Assembly (NCBI RefSeq): GCF_030503435.1
Contig: NZ_JAUKPO010000011.1
Location: forward strand, 1 to 64,000
DNA from: Rhodocytophaga aerolata
GTDB taxonomy: Bacteria > Bacteroidota > Bacteroidia > Cytophagales > 172606-1
Direction: 5' to 3'
DNA length: 64,000 bases
The notes beneath the pieces were generated by a model. It saw nothing but the letters and a program-made list of their open reading frames with translations, searched no databases and was not told where the DNA came from. Positions 6,595 through 15,482 of the stretch are shown one piece after another (positions within the stretch are counted from its first letter, which is position 1; every line of letters begins with the position of its first letter). The position numbers and the translations under genes were made by a program.

Positions 6595-9306
6595 TTATTT
6601 TTTTATAGATGCTACCTCTTTTTTGTTTGAAACTGTTGATTGGGTTCTTTCCAGAAAGGCAAGCAAGTCGCGCATGTCGCTGACAGTAAGCTGTTTTTCC
6701 AGGCCATCGGGCATAAGCGATTTTTCACTCATTTTATAGTCTTCAACTTCTTCTTTACCAAATGAAACAAAGCCTCTGCTTTGGGTGTAGAGTTCAATGC
6801 TATTGTCACCCACATCAATCTGCCTCCCCTGGTATACTTCTCCGTTTTTCAGATGTACATACCACCCCTGGTATTCCGGACTGACTTCTCCGGAGGGCTG
6901 TAAAATAGATTGTATCAGTTGATTCCGTGATTTGGATTGCCCTGTATTTGTAAGATCTGGCCCCAGGTTACCTCCTCTGCCCTTGACAGCATGGCACACT
7001 GAACACATAGATTGTAAGGAATACATTACTCTATACCCTCGTGCAGGAACACCACCTGAACCAACCGCTTTTTGCCATTCTTCCGGAGAGACAGGCCGTT
7101 TTATAGCTATTTTTGTAGAATCTAGTGAAGCAAGTGCCAGACCAATTTGTTCCTGCAAAGCTTCTTCTCCTTTACCCAATGAATCGTTTATTTGCTCAAA
7201 TGCTTGTTTAACTCCCTCACTAGCCAGCCTGGTGCGCAAGTACCTGGCTGCTTCTATCCGTATATCCATTTCCGGATTTTGGAGCAAAGTAATTACCTGG
7301 GTAGCCATATCCGGCGGCTGGCGGGCTAAGGCCAACAATGCCCATGCACGTATAATACTAGATTCTGTACTGGTGGTAGCTACTTTCAGCAGCTGCCGGG
7401 CAATGTCTTCTCCTGGGATAGCCGCCAGCGAACGCAATACCTCAAGCCGTAGCTGGCTGTTTTTTTCCGTATTCAGCAGAGCAACCAGAACTGATGCTTG
7501 TTCCCCAGGATTTTCCAGATGCTGTATGGCAAGTGCCCGCAAAGAAGCAGGCCTGGATTTGTCTTGTATAAAGGTCTCAATAAATTCAGGAGGCAACTCC
7601 CGTTTAATGGATTTTGCATAGGGCTCTGTACGCTGACTGTAGGCCTCTATATATTCTGTATTAAGATGGCGTATAGTTTCCAGGTACGTTTCAAACAAAA
7701 CAGGAGTGGTTTCCCTGGCAGATATAGCTTTGTCAATCAAGGGTAGCATTTCTTTTAACCCAGCCTGCCCAGCCCAGATGAGGGCCCTCTGTCTGACTCT
7801 AGCATCAGCATCAGTAAGCAGGCGGCGCACTACAGGAACCGGCTTTGAGTAGCCAGATCTTTGTAAGGCAATAGCAGCGCCTAAACGCACATCTGCATCC
7901 GAATGCTGGGTAGCCTCTATAGCCTGTTGTCTGAATGCTGGGTTGGCAAGTTTGGTTACAGCTGCATGCTGAATAAAAGGGTCTTTTGAACGTAAAGCTT
8001 CTGTTAGTTCTGATATATCCTGGGCGGCATAGATGGCTTGTAAGGCTTTACTTTCTGGATCTGGTAGTGGCTGAGAGTATGGCAGGCGTGGCTTTAGTAC
8101 TGATTCACTTTCCCGGGCAGATAATTTCCAGATACGGCCTTTTCCATGATTCGGATACTCACGTAATACCCAATCCGTAATATAAATATTTCCTTTTCTA
8201 TCGGCGGCAAACGCTACTGGCCGGAACTGCTGATCTCCTTCTACGATTACCTCTGTCGTGCCTTTTACTGAAACACCCTCTGGTTCAAAACCAATCCGGA
8301 CTATTCGGCTTTCTTCCCAGATGGTGCTTAACATCTGATTCTGATAATCAGTTGGTAAAGCTGTAAGGTTTGCATCTAATAAGCCGGAAGGTGCTTCGCC
8401 TAAACCCACCACATAAGGCAAAGTACCAGGCAATTCGCCATTCCAGGCCAGATACGGATGAATGCCACTGTTCCCATACCTGGATTGATACCCATAATCG
8501 CCTCCAGGAACGATATGCAACAGGCGGTTTGGCCCACGGCTATCCGGATCGTTATCGGCAGCTAGTAACCTACCCCGGCTATCGAATTTAAGATCCACCG
8601 GATTCCAGAAACCAGTGGCCACCTCTTCCAGTTTCGTGCCATCCGGGCGGGCACGTACAATGTTTCCACCATCTCCGTAGCCACTTACCGAGGAAAAATC
8701 TGTTCCTTGCATCTTCCAGGCGGCACTTCCCGTGTTTCCCCGGGATATATACATCCAGCCATCATGCGAGAAAGTAATGCCCAACAGTGCAGCATGTGCA
8801 TACACTTTTTCGGGCTGGATAAGTTCTACTACTTTGGTCCGTCCTTCACTTACTCCATCTTTATTGTAGTCAAATAAAACCCATACAGCTTTGGAAGTAA
8901 CTACAAATAAATTTCCGTCCGGAGCAAAAGCCATGTTCAGCCCTTCTTTTAACCCATCAGCAAAAACAGCTATTTTATCTGCTTGGCCATCATTATTGGT
9001 ATCTTCAAAAAGTTTCACCCGGTCACTACCCGGACCGGCGTAGTTTTTTGGCCGTAAATGGGTATGCGATTCGAGAACAAATATCCGGTTGAGGCTGTCG
9101 ATAGCAATTCCTATAGGAGTGACTATATCCGGATCGGCAGCATATAAACTCAACTCAAGCCGCTTGTCGAGAACATTGGGTACGGCAATTTCTGTTTTAG
9201 TTGAATTATTTTCAGAAGTATTCTCTCTGCCACAAGCAAACAGAACTATAGATAGTAACAACAGAGGCTTAGCTAGACGTAAAATAGGTTTTGGGGATAT
9301 AAACAT
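6595..9306 (-). CDS. PVC-type haem lipoprotein: sugar-dehydrogenase-like propeller, HEAT repeats, cytochrome c
   Basis: About 903 aa from the ATG at 9306; a longer frame starts with TTG at 9321, but the ATG gives a cleaner signal peptide (PLLLLSIVLFAC, lipobox LFAC). Residues about 40-400 are an NHL/sorbosone-dehydrogenase-like propeller (ITFSHDGWMYISRG; ADNDPDSRGPNRL). About 430-720 are HEAT-like helical repeats of the DVRLGAAIALQRSG type. The C-terminus holds cytochrome c CSVCH (near 768) in a GRGGNLGPDL context and a conserved SPEYQGWYVHLKNGEVYQG stretch. This architecture is known from Planctomycetes and Bacteroidota as a putative membrane-bound dehydrogenase. It probably faces the periplasm. 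The actual substrate has not been established from sequence. Confidence 0.87.
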   Translation of the reverse strand: MFISPKPILRLAKPLLLLSIVLFACGRENTSENNSTKTEIAVPNVLDKRLELSLYAADPDIVTPIGIAIDSLNRIFVLESHTHLRPKNYAGPGSDRVKLFEDTNNDGQADKIAVFADGLKEGLNMAFAPDGNLFVVTSKAVWVLFDYNKDGVSEGRTKVVELIQPEKVYAHAALLGITFSHDGWMYISRGNTGSAAWKMQGTDFSSVSGYGDGGNIVRARPDGTKLEEVATGFWNPVDLKFDSRGRLLAADNDPDSRGPNRLLHIVPGGDYGYQSRYGNSGIHPYLAWNGELPGTLPYVVGLGEAPSGLLDANLTALPTDYQNQMLSTIWEESRIVRIGFEPEGVSVKGTTEVIVEGDQQFRPVAFAADRKGNIYITDWVLREYPNHGKGRIWKLSARESESVLKPRLPYSQPLPDPESKALQAIYAAQDISELTEALRSKDPFIQHAAVTKLANPAFRQQAIEATQHSDADVRLGAAIALQRSGYSKPVPVVRRLLTDADARVRQRALIWAGQAGLKEMLPLIDKAISARETTPVLFETYLETIRHLNTEYIEAYSQRTEPYAKSIKRELPPEFIETFIQDKSRPASLRALAIQHLENPGEQASVLVALLNTEKNSQLRLEVLRSLAAIPGEDIARQLLKVATTSTESSIIRAWALLALARQPPDMATQVITLLQNPEMDIRIEAARYLRTRLASEGVKQAFEQINDSLGKGEEALQEQIGLALASLDSTKIAIKRPVSPEEWQKAVGSGGVPARGYRVMYSLQSMCSVCHAVKGRGGNLGPDLTNTGQSKSRNQLIQSILQPSGEVSPEYQGWYVHLKNGEVYQGRQIDVGDNSIELYTQSRGFVSFGKEEVEDYKMSEKSLMPDGLEKQLTVSDMRDLLAFLERTQSTVSNKKEVASIKK

Positions 9307-9408
9307 GGGATAGATTTTCAAGCATAAACACCTTTGCTGCCATTACCTATCTGGATTACTCCAGGCTAGTGCCGAACAAAGAGCTTCTAAAAGCTGCACT
9401 TGTGTGGT

Positions 9409-10311
9409 TTAGCGTTCGTATTTCTGGAAAAGCTGATAGGCTTTTTTTAATTCCTGTTGTTTTACTTCGTTGTTTTCATTAAGTACCATCTCGACAAGCA
9501 AATATCCTTTAAAGCCATAACTCAACATTTTCTCTACCACAGCCGCATTATTGGTAACTCCTTGGCCAAAAGGAACTACTTTGTGTATGCCTTTACGTTC
9601 AGTCTCCTTCAGATCTATATGCAAAATGCGGGAATGGAAACGGTTCACTACCTCCATCAGGTCTACATTGGCCCCATCGAAATGAGCATTATCCATACAC
9701 ATACCTACATTAGGAGATGCAATGGCACTAAATATTTTATCGTAGTCTTCGATGTTTTCGATATTGTTGCTGGCATGATTTTCTACGAGAATCAGCATAT
9801 CCATTTCTTCGGCTGCGGGAGCAATTTCTTTGAGCACTTGTATCACTGCTTCCAGGCCACCTTCCGTACCCCTTCCGGCTCCGGTAAATTTTACCCGTTT
9901 ACAGCCTAGTTGCCTGGCTGCTTCCATATTCCAAAGCTTATGGGCTACATCTTTTACAATATTTCCTGCAGCGCCAAACGAGCTTCCTTGCACACAAACA
10001 GGCTTTACTTTATGCTGCTGACACCGCTGCCGGATGCTGCGAATACCATCAGGTGTAAGATTGCGGCCGTACCAACAGTTAAATTCTATATTTTTGTAAG
10101 GAAGGTTGGGAATGATGTTGAAGGCATGTTCAAAATTCTCATCGCCAAAGCCATCGCAGGTAATCGTAGCAATTGCCAGTTCCACTTTTTTCTGTTTAGT
10201 TTCTTCTGCAAGCGTTCCTGATTTTACGACACTTGGGTTCACCATTGGTATACTGGCTAATCCCAAGCTGGCAGTCTTCAGAAAATCTCTCCGGGAGTTT
10301 TCATACGTCAT
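9409..10311 (-). CDS. Sugar phosphate isomerase/epimerase-like TIM barrel, exported
   Basis: About 300 aa from the ATG at 10311; a longer frame begins with TTG at 10323, but only the ATG places the twin-arginine motif SRRDFLK near the N-terminus. The signal is followed by a hydrophobic stretch ending near SIPMVNPS, so Tat export is likely. The body is an AP-endonuclease-2-type TIM barrel: metal-ligand-type segments ILVENHAS, MCMDNAHFDGA and HIDLKE are in the expected order. Homologues isomerise or epimerise sugars, or act on keto-glycosides. It lies 103 bp from the PVC-type gene on the same strand, and its export suggests it works on the product of the two periplasmic dehydrogenases. That pathway link is inferred. 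Confidence 0.85.
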   Translation of the reverse strand: MTYENSRRDFLKTASLGLASIPMVNPSVVKSGTLAEETKQKKVELAIATITCDGFGDENFEHAFNIIPNLPYKNIEFNCWYGRNLTPDGIRSIRQRCQQHKVKPVCVQGSSFGAAGNIVKDVAHKLWNMEAARQLGCKRVKFTGAGRGTEGGLEAVIQVLKEIAPAAEEMDMLILVENHASNNIENIEDYDKIFSAIASPNVGMCMDNAHFDGANVDLMEVVNRFHSRILHIDLKETERKGIHKVVPFGQGVTNNAAVVEKMLSYGFKGYLLVEMVLNENNEVKQQELKKAYQLFQKYER

Positions 10312-10457
10312 AAGGTAACACAATAATAGCGGCTATGTGCTACAATTTACAAAAAAAATTATATTTCAGACATACTTCAATTACTCGTATTCTTTATAGA
10401 AGTATACCTGTTTAATTGTGCCCTCCTTAAAAATTGAAGGTTATATATCTATGACCT

Positions 10458-11846
10458 TTAACGGCTGGCAGAAAACATCTGCTGATAATGGGTAGAGGGT
10501 TCTAAAATACCTCCGCTGCGCTGATAATACTCTTGGTTGAGCTCGAATACACCATTCTTTGCCTGGGTCCAGGAGGCTCCGGCTGCCGGATGATAGGTCT
10601 GCATCTTTTTCCAGTTGAGGTAGTTCATATCACCGTTGGTTTCCATCATCCCCATATCCAGACCGGGAAAAGGGAGCAGGCGGGCAGCCAGGTTTTTGTT
10701 CCAGTCTATTAGAATAGGGTTTACGGTGAGGTCGGCACAGAAGCATGGCACCTGGCGCTGATGGGCAAGTCTGGCTATTTTCATAGAAAGACTTAATGTT
10801 TTGGCTATCCCTTTCAATACCATCCCTTTATAGCCTTGTTCCAGCCGCCGCAGCGCATCCTTTTCATCATGTATACTTTCGTCGGCTGTAATAATAACCC
10901 CTGTATCGGCTACCTCTTCTTCGTTGCTTTCCGCCAGTGGTTCTTCTATCAGCAAAATCTGATTGAATGCACCTATTTTTTTGGCATGGTCCAGAAACCG
11001 CATCAAGGTTTCTTTTTTCTCATAGCGGCCATTCGGGTCTATTGTGTAGATGAGTTTGCCGTTTTTGGTCTGGCTGGTAGGGCTATCTTTTAAGGCTGTA
11101 TGGATCTGGGTTAGCCTATCCATATCTTTCTGCAACATTTCTGACTGGGTGCCTGGCTGGCCACTCTTAATTTTAATTACAAAATACCCTTGTTGCGCAG
11201 CCTTTTTAATTTCTTCTACCGGCATTCCATAGGGTACCTGATACATAATAGCAATTTTGTTGTTATGATATGCCAATGCCTGGCGGTAATCCTGTGGAAT
11301 TAGATTGTCAAAATTTTTAACCTTATTTTCAGCAGCGTATAAGAGCCAGGCGGCATTATCTACACTTATTAAAGCATTGTATACAAAGTTAGGATTCAAA
11401 TCTTTTTTCCCGGTTATCTTCTGCCCTTCTGCCATTACCTGTGGCAATAACTTATCAATTAAATCTATAGGTGTGGTAAAAGGTATTTCTTTGGATAACT
11501 GCAAGGCCTTTTCCGTTAAGGCATACATAAAGGCATTACCCCCGGCTTCAGAGTGGCGGGCGAACAAATCGGCATCTCCATATAGCACACTTTGGGTACC
11601 TAAGCCTATTCCCTGCTGCCCCAATTCTGACTCCAATAAGGCAACAGCTTGCCATAACTCAGTTAGAAAGCCGCCTTTAAACCCAAATGGACGAATCAGT
11701 TTTTCCCGTTCAAAATTTGAGGCTGTGCGGGTTATCCGGATGGTTTTGGGCGAATCTGTGGGAGTAGGCATAAATAGTTGTTGTGGTTGCAGATGTGTCA
11801 TAGCTGCTATGGTTCCTATATTTTGTACAAAATTTCTTCTATTCAT
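10458..11846 (-). CDS. Enolase-superfamily enzyme (mandelate racemase / muconate-lactonising type), exported
   Basis: 462 aa. Residues 1-20 (NRRNFVQNIGTIAAM) look like a twin-arginine-type signal without a perfect motif. The barrel domain has KIKSGQ (K225, K227), D270 in YTIDPNGRY, E301/E302 in LIEEPL and D322-E323 in TADES, with K345 in VLKGIAK; these match the acid/base lysines and three metal-ligand strands of the mandelate racemase/muconate-lactonising/dipeptide epimerase branch. Possible reactions are dehydration of a sugar acid or epimerisation of a dipeptide; the sequence does not tell which. It is the first gene of the minus-strand cluster that includes the isomerase-like and two dehydrogenase genes. 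A 9-bp direct repeat sits just upstream of the start. Confidence 0.82.
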   Translation of the reverse strand: MNRRNFVQNIGTIAAMTHLQPQQLFMPTPTDSPKTIRITRTASNFEREKLIRPFGFKGGFLTELWQAVALLESELGQQGIGLGTQSVLYGDADLFARHSEAGGNAFMYALTEKALQLSKEIPFTTPIDLIDKLLPQVMAEGQKITGKKDLNPNFVYNALISVDNAAWLLYAAENKVKNFDNLIPQDYRQALAYHNNKIAIMYQVPYGMPVEEIKKAAQQGYFVIKIKSGQPGTQSEMLQKDMDRLTQIHTALKDSPTSQTKNGKLIYTIDPNGRYEKKETLMRFLDHAKKIGAFNQILLIEEPLAESNEEEVADTGVIITADESIHDEKDALRRLEQGYKGMVLKGIAKTLSLSMKIARLAHQRQVPCFCADLTVNPILIDWNKNLAARLLPFPGLDMGMMETNGDMNYLNWKKMQTYHPAAGASWTQAKNGVFELNQEYYQRSGGILEPSTHYQQMFSASR

Positions 11847-11864
11847 ATATTAAAATACCTATAT

Positions 11865-11892
11865 GTATGAGTTACCTATTCAAGTATGAGTT
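11865..11892. promoter_or_regulatory. 9-bp direct repeat upstream of the enolase-family gene
   Basis: GTATGAGTT occurs at 11865-11873 and again at 11884-11892, a period of 19 bp, in the short gap between the previous gene's terminator and the start at 11846. The position and period of nearly two helical turns suit an activator or repressor site. No regulator gene is adjacent, so the role is inferred. Confidence 0.35.
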
Positions 11893-11908
11893 GAAAAGAT
11901 AAAAAATA

Positions 11909-11935
11909 AAGCGTGGATTTTATCTATCCACGCTT
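11909..11935 (-). terminator. Intrinsic terminator of the duplicated secreted-protein gene
   Basis: AAGCGTGGAT (11909-11918) and ATCCACGCTT (11926-11935) pair perfectly around a 7-nt loop. Read on the minus strand the stem is followed by TTTATTTTTTATC, a proper T-rich tail. It lies 30 bp after the stop of the gene at 11965-13023. Confidence 0.88.
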
Positions 11936-11964
11936 CAAAAATACAAATGCTAGGAGCTTCTGTG

Positions 11965-13023
11965 TTATTTATACTTAGGGGTATGTTTATCTGAAAAGTT
12001 TGCGGAAACCTTATTCCAATTATCTATTAGTTGGCTTCTGCTTTTATTTAGTTGATTATTTGCTGTATTGAATGAATTTACTGAAGTATTTAACTCATTA
12101 ATGGCCTGATTGTACTGATTTACATCAGCCTGGGTACGATCTTTTTCACGTTTCGCTTCAAAGGCTTTTTTTATTTTAGTAAAGTTTTCTTCTTTCAGGT
12201 AATACTCGGTAATGGGAGCAATCTTGCCGCATTCATCCCGGTAAAATTCCAACATCTGGCGGCAGGCTGTCAGCAAGGTTCTGTCTCCATTGAATGCAGC
12301 CATTGTATCTAGTTTGGCCAGGCCTTCCTGAGCATATTTATGTAAAGTGCTCTTGTTCTGCTCTATTCCATTGATATTCTTTTTTTGTATGGCATCCATC
12401 AGGTATAACTCTTGTTTATAGCTTTTGAAAAATACCAGGTAAACCATATTATTATAGGCAGTTACTTTCCCGGCTATTTTCACCTTCTCCGACAGTTCGT
12501 CTTTGGTTTCTACCAAGTTTACATGGTGCTTGCCCGCAAATTCTTTTTCCAGCGTTTTTAAACTATTGCTAGCTTCTTTTATTTTGTCTTCGGCAATTTT
12601 TTGTGCCAGTAAGTAAGCTTCCATGGCATCATACGACTGCTCAGCTACTTCTTCCAGATTCATAATCTTACCATAATCGTCGTTCAATACGTGATAGGAT
12701 GTTAGTAGAAACTTAGCGGTGGAGTCCCGTAAACTTTTATCCCCTTCATAGGGAGCCATACTGGCAATTTTTCTCCTGGAATCTGTCATTGTTTTCATTA
12801 GCTCCTGACGGCGGCTTTCTACCTTCCGGGCACTTTTTCCATGCGCCACGGCACTCGTATAGCTCATGAAGTCTTTCATAATTTCGCGTTGCTGATCACC
12901 AATGTAGCTCATATAAGAGCCTGCATTAGCCATACCTTGGGCTTGTAAAGATGCATGAGCTGCAAAACACAACAGCAAAGAAATAGTAAACAGAAATTTT
13001 AAACAGTGTAAAGGGTTTTTCAT
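11965..13023 (-). CDS. Secreted helical protein with internal duplication, function unknown
   Basis: 352 aa. A signal peptide (about 1-29, ending HASLQAQ) directs it to the periplasm or surface. The mature protein is almost wholly helical and Lys/Glu-rich. Two halves (about 45-150 and 190-300) align by eye: MAPYEGDKSL (89-98) against MAAFNGDRTL (241-250), each followed by some 20 residues ending in YGKI (117-120) or CGKI (265-268) and then an acidic helix. The C-terminal 40 residues are Asn/Gln/Ser-rich (NTSVNSFNTANNQLNK). Only one Cys remains outside the repeat core besides C254 and C265. A similar layout exists in some uncharacterised spirochaete and Bacteroidota surface proteins, but I cannot name a function. 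Monocistronic, with its own terminator. Confidence 0.7.
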   Translation of the reverse strand: MKNPLHCLKFLFTISLLLCFAAHASLQAQGMANAGSYMSYIGDQQREIMKDFMSYTSAVAHGKSARKVESRRQELMKTMTDSRRKIASMAPYEGDKSLRDSTAKFLLTSYHVLNDDYGKIMNLEEVAEQSYDAMEAYLLAQKIAEDKIKEASNSLKTLEKEFAGKHHVNLVETKDELSEKVKIAGKVTAYNNMVYLVFFKSYKQELYLMDAIQKKNINGIEQNKSTLHKYAQEGLAKLDTMAAFNGDRTLLTACRQMLEFYRDECGKIAPITEYYLKEENFTKIKKAFEAKREKDRTQADVNQYNQAINELNTSVNSFNTANNQLNKSRSQLIDNWNKVSANFSDKHTPKYK

Positions 13024-13106
13024 AAAGGATAAGAAATAAATACTTGTTAAAGAGAATGAACTGCAGGTAAAACTTTTCGACTAGTAACTGATTTTTGTGA
13101 ATAAGA

Positions 13107-15236
13107 TTATTTAGTAGTACTCATGGAGATAAGGTCAGACACTATCCGGTATGTTTCTTCTATATAAATATCTTCCTGAATATTCTTCTGAGATAAGCTG
13201 TTTACTTCCTGGCTGTAAGCGTCTACGCTGAGCACCTGCTTGTCGTAATGCGTATTTTCTACGGAGAATAACGTAGTGCTTTGAATAAGCGCTTTTTCCA
13301 ACGATTGCCACCAGTCATACTTTTCCTGCATAGTTTGTACAAATGCCTGTGGTTGCAGTGGAATTGTGCGGGAGATTTGCCTCGTTTTTAATTTTTCACG
13401 TTCTATAAACTTCTGAATATGGGTAAAAGAAGGATGAGTGCTGACTCTGGCTACACTTCTGCCAGCTAGTTCTTTTATAGGAAGCGGTTTTAGAGGAGTG
13501 TAATAGATCTTTTTTTGAATTGAGTCGCCAGATAGCACGAATGGAAGAGAAGATTCCCGGTAAGCTAACGCCTGGTACACATCAGGAATATGCACATCCG
13601 GGGTTACGCCTTTGATCTGGGCACTTTTGCCGGTTACCCGGTATATCTTTTCTATGGTTACTTTGGCAAAGCCATGTTCTTCTTTAACAGTTGATAGCCT
13701 GCCAGTCGAAGAATGCATAAGAGTATCGAGCGGCAGTATAATTTGGCCGGTAGATTTTCCAAAAGTAGGACTACCCACAATTAATGCCCGGTTATAGTCT
13801 TGTAGGGTTGAAGCCAGAATCTCAGAAGCAGAAGCACTTTGTCCATTGATCATAACCACCAGCGGCCCATCATATACGGTACCCCGGTTTATATCTTTCA
13901 TTACTACAGGTTTCTGCCCCCTTTCCTGTAACACGCATAAAGGTCCTTCTTCTATAAAAATACCTGCCAGGTTTAAGCCTTCTGCTAAAGAGCCTCCTCC
14001 GTTGTAGCGGATATCTAAAATTAAGCCTTCTATATTGGCTGCTTTTAACTTCACAATTTCTTTTGCCACATCATTGGCACAGCCCTGGCCAGATCCATTT
14101 TCCCACTCTGTATAAAAGCCCGGTAACGTAATATACCCTATTTTACGGTCGCCTTTCAGAATGTAGCTTTTTACAATATTCTCCTCTTCCCGTATTTTTT
14201 CTTTTATCAGCCCGACAGTTTTGGTAAGGCCATTGGTCTTTTTCACCGTTATCTCCAGACGGCCACTGTTAGAGGATTGCAGAATGTCTTCTGCTTCGTC
14301 TATATCAGCTCCTGCCAGATCCACTTCGGGTTTGCCAGCCCACTTTACAGCCGTAACAATGTCATCTTTATGAAGCTCATTGGATTTCCAGGCGGGTCCG
14401 CCAGGCACTAGTCTGGAAATGACAATATCCCCCCCTTCACTTTCTTCCAGATCCAGTCCGAATGACAAGCTTTCAGTAGATAGTTGCGATTGAAAATTTT
14501 CCCATTCTGTTTTAGAAAAGAACGTAGTATGAGGATCATAACAGGCAGCAATGGCATCGCAGAAGAGCGAGGCCAGATAATTTTCATAACCCGCAGGATG
14601 TTCCAGTATTCGTTTGATCTTTCTTTTCTCTACAGCTAGCAGTTTCTGTCGAACTGCAGGTTCTTTTGCCTGGAAATATGTTTCTGTAAAATTTAAATAA
14701 CTGTTATTTTTATCCTGCTCCAAGACCAATTGCCGCAAAATTTGGTATTTCAACCATTTATTCCATTTCTGACTTAATTCCTGATCGTTTGCAGCAAAGT
14801 GCAGACTATCTCCCTGGCTAAAGGTAATTGTTTGATTCGCTGAGAAACTCAGAGGTTTTTGTAGTTGGCCAGCAATTAACTTATCCACCTCCTGCAAACG
14901 CTGCTGGTATAATTGAATAACCTGAGGTAAAAATTTCCAGCTTTTGCCTTGTAATTCTTCGTCTATAGAAAATTTATGCACCGAAAGTGCTTTTATCTGG
15001 GGATCAGTAAAATAAAAGCCATCTTCATCTATCAGCTTAATAAATTGTGTAAAAATCTCACCGGATAGTTTATCATCCACTGTGCGAGGACTATAATGCT
15101 TCTTTTCGAGCATCCGGTGCAGTACAATAGCTTGTTGCTGATGGAGCTGTAGAGATTGGGAAAATGCCTGAGAAATTGAACACCATAGGATTAATAAAAT
15201 GGCGGATGTAACTCGCTGTATAAATACTAAATTCAT
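13107..15236 (-). CDS. prc: Carboxy-terminal processing protease, Tsp/Prc type (S41)
   Basis: 709 aa. A periplasmic protease that cleaves proteins from their C-termini. A signal peptide (1-26) is followed by a long helical N-terminal domain, a PDZ domain near 258-335 (SFGLDLEESEGGDIVISRL), and the S41 core. The catalytic serine is S469 in NGQSASASEI and the lysine K494 in TFGKSTGQ, 25 residues apart as in E. coli Tsp. The C-terminal about 150 residues match the domain that follows the core in Tsp. It is one of three S41 proteases in this window and the only one of the long Tsp type. No lipoprotein adaptor such as NlpI is adjacent. Confidence 0.92.
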   Translation of the reverse strand: MNLVFIQRVTSAILLILWCSISQAFSQSLQLHQQQAIVLHRMLEKKHYSPRTVDDKLSGEIFTQFIKLIDEDGFYFTDPQIKALSVHKFSIDEELQGKSWKFLPQVIQLYQQRLQEVDKLIAGQLQKPLSFSANQTITFSQGDSLHFAANDQELSQKWNKWLKYQILRQLVLEQDKNNSYLNFTETYFQAKEPAVRQKLLAVEKRKIKRILEHPAGYENYLASLFCDAIAACYDPHTTFFSKTEWENFQSQLSTESLSFGLDLEESEGGDIVISRLVPGGPAWKSNELHKDDIVTAVKWAGKPEVDLAGADIDEAEDILQSSNSGRLEITVKKTNGLTKTVGLIKEKIREEENIVKSYILKGDRKIGYITLPGFYTEWENGSGQGCANDVAKEIVKLKAANIEGLILDIRYNGGGSLAEGLNLAGIFIEEGPLCVLQERGQKPVVMKDINRGTVYDGPLVVMINGQSASASEILASTLQDYNRALIVGSPTFGKSTGQIILPLDTLMHSSTGRLSTVKEEHGFAKVTIEKIYRVTGKSAQIKGVTPDVHIPDVYQALAYRESSLPFVLSGDSIQKKIYYTPLKPLPIKELAGRSVARVSTHPSFTHIQKFIEREKLKTRQISRTIPLQPQAFVQTMQEKYDWWQSLEKALIQSTTLFSVENTHYDKQVLSVDAYSQEVNSLSQKNIQEDIYIEETYRIVSDLISMSTTK

Positions 15237-15482
15237 GTATGCGGATAAAATACTGCTCTTACATTATAATTTTTAGGCAGGTGCTTTGCAAAAATTGAAC
15301 GTGTATATATACTTCAGGCAAGATTGGCGTAAGTAAGATTTCAGAGTTTTTTGAAAAAAACTTAGTTCCAGCGTAATAAAGCTATTGTATTCCTATCTTT
15401 TCTGTTGAAGTAACACAGGCAGGAGGAGTAGATTAAAAGTATTTGTACAATAAGCTCAGGTGTTGTACGCAGGATAAGGCTG

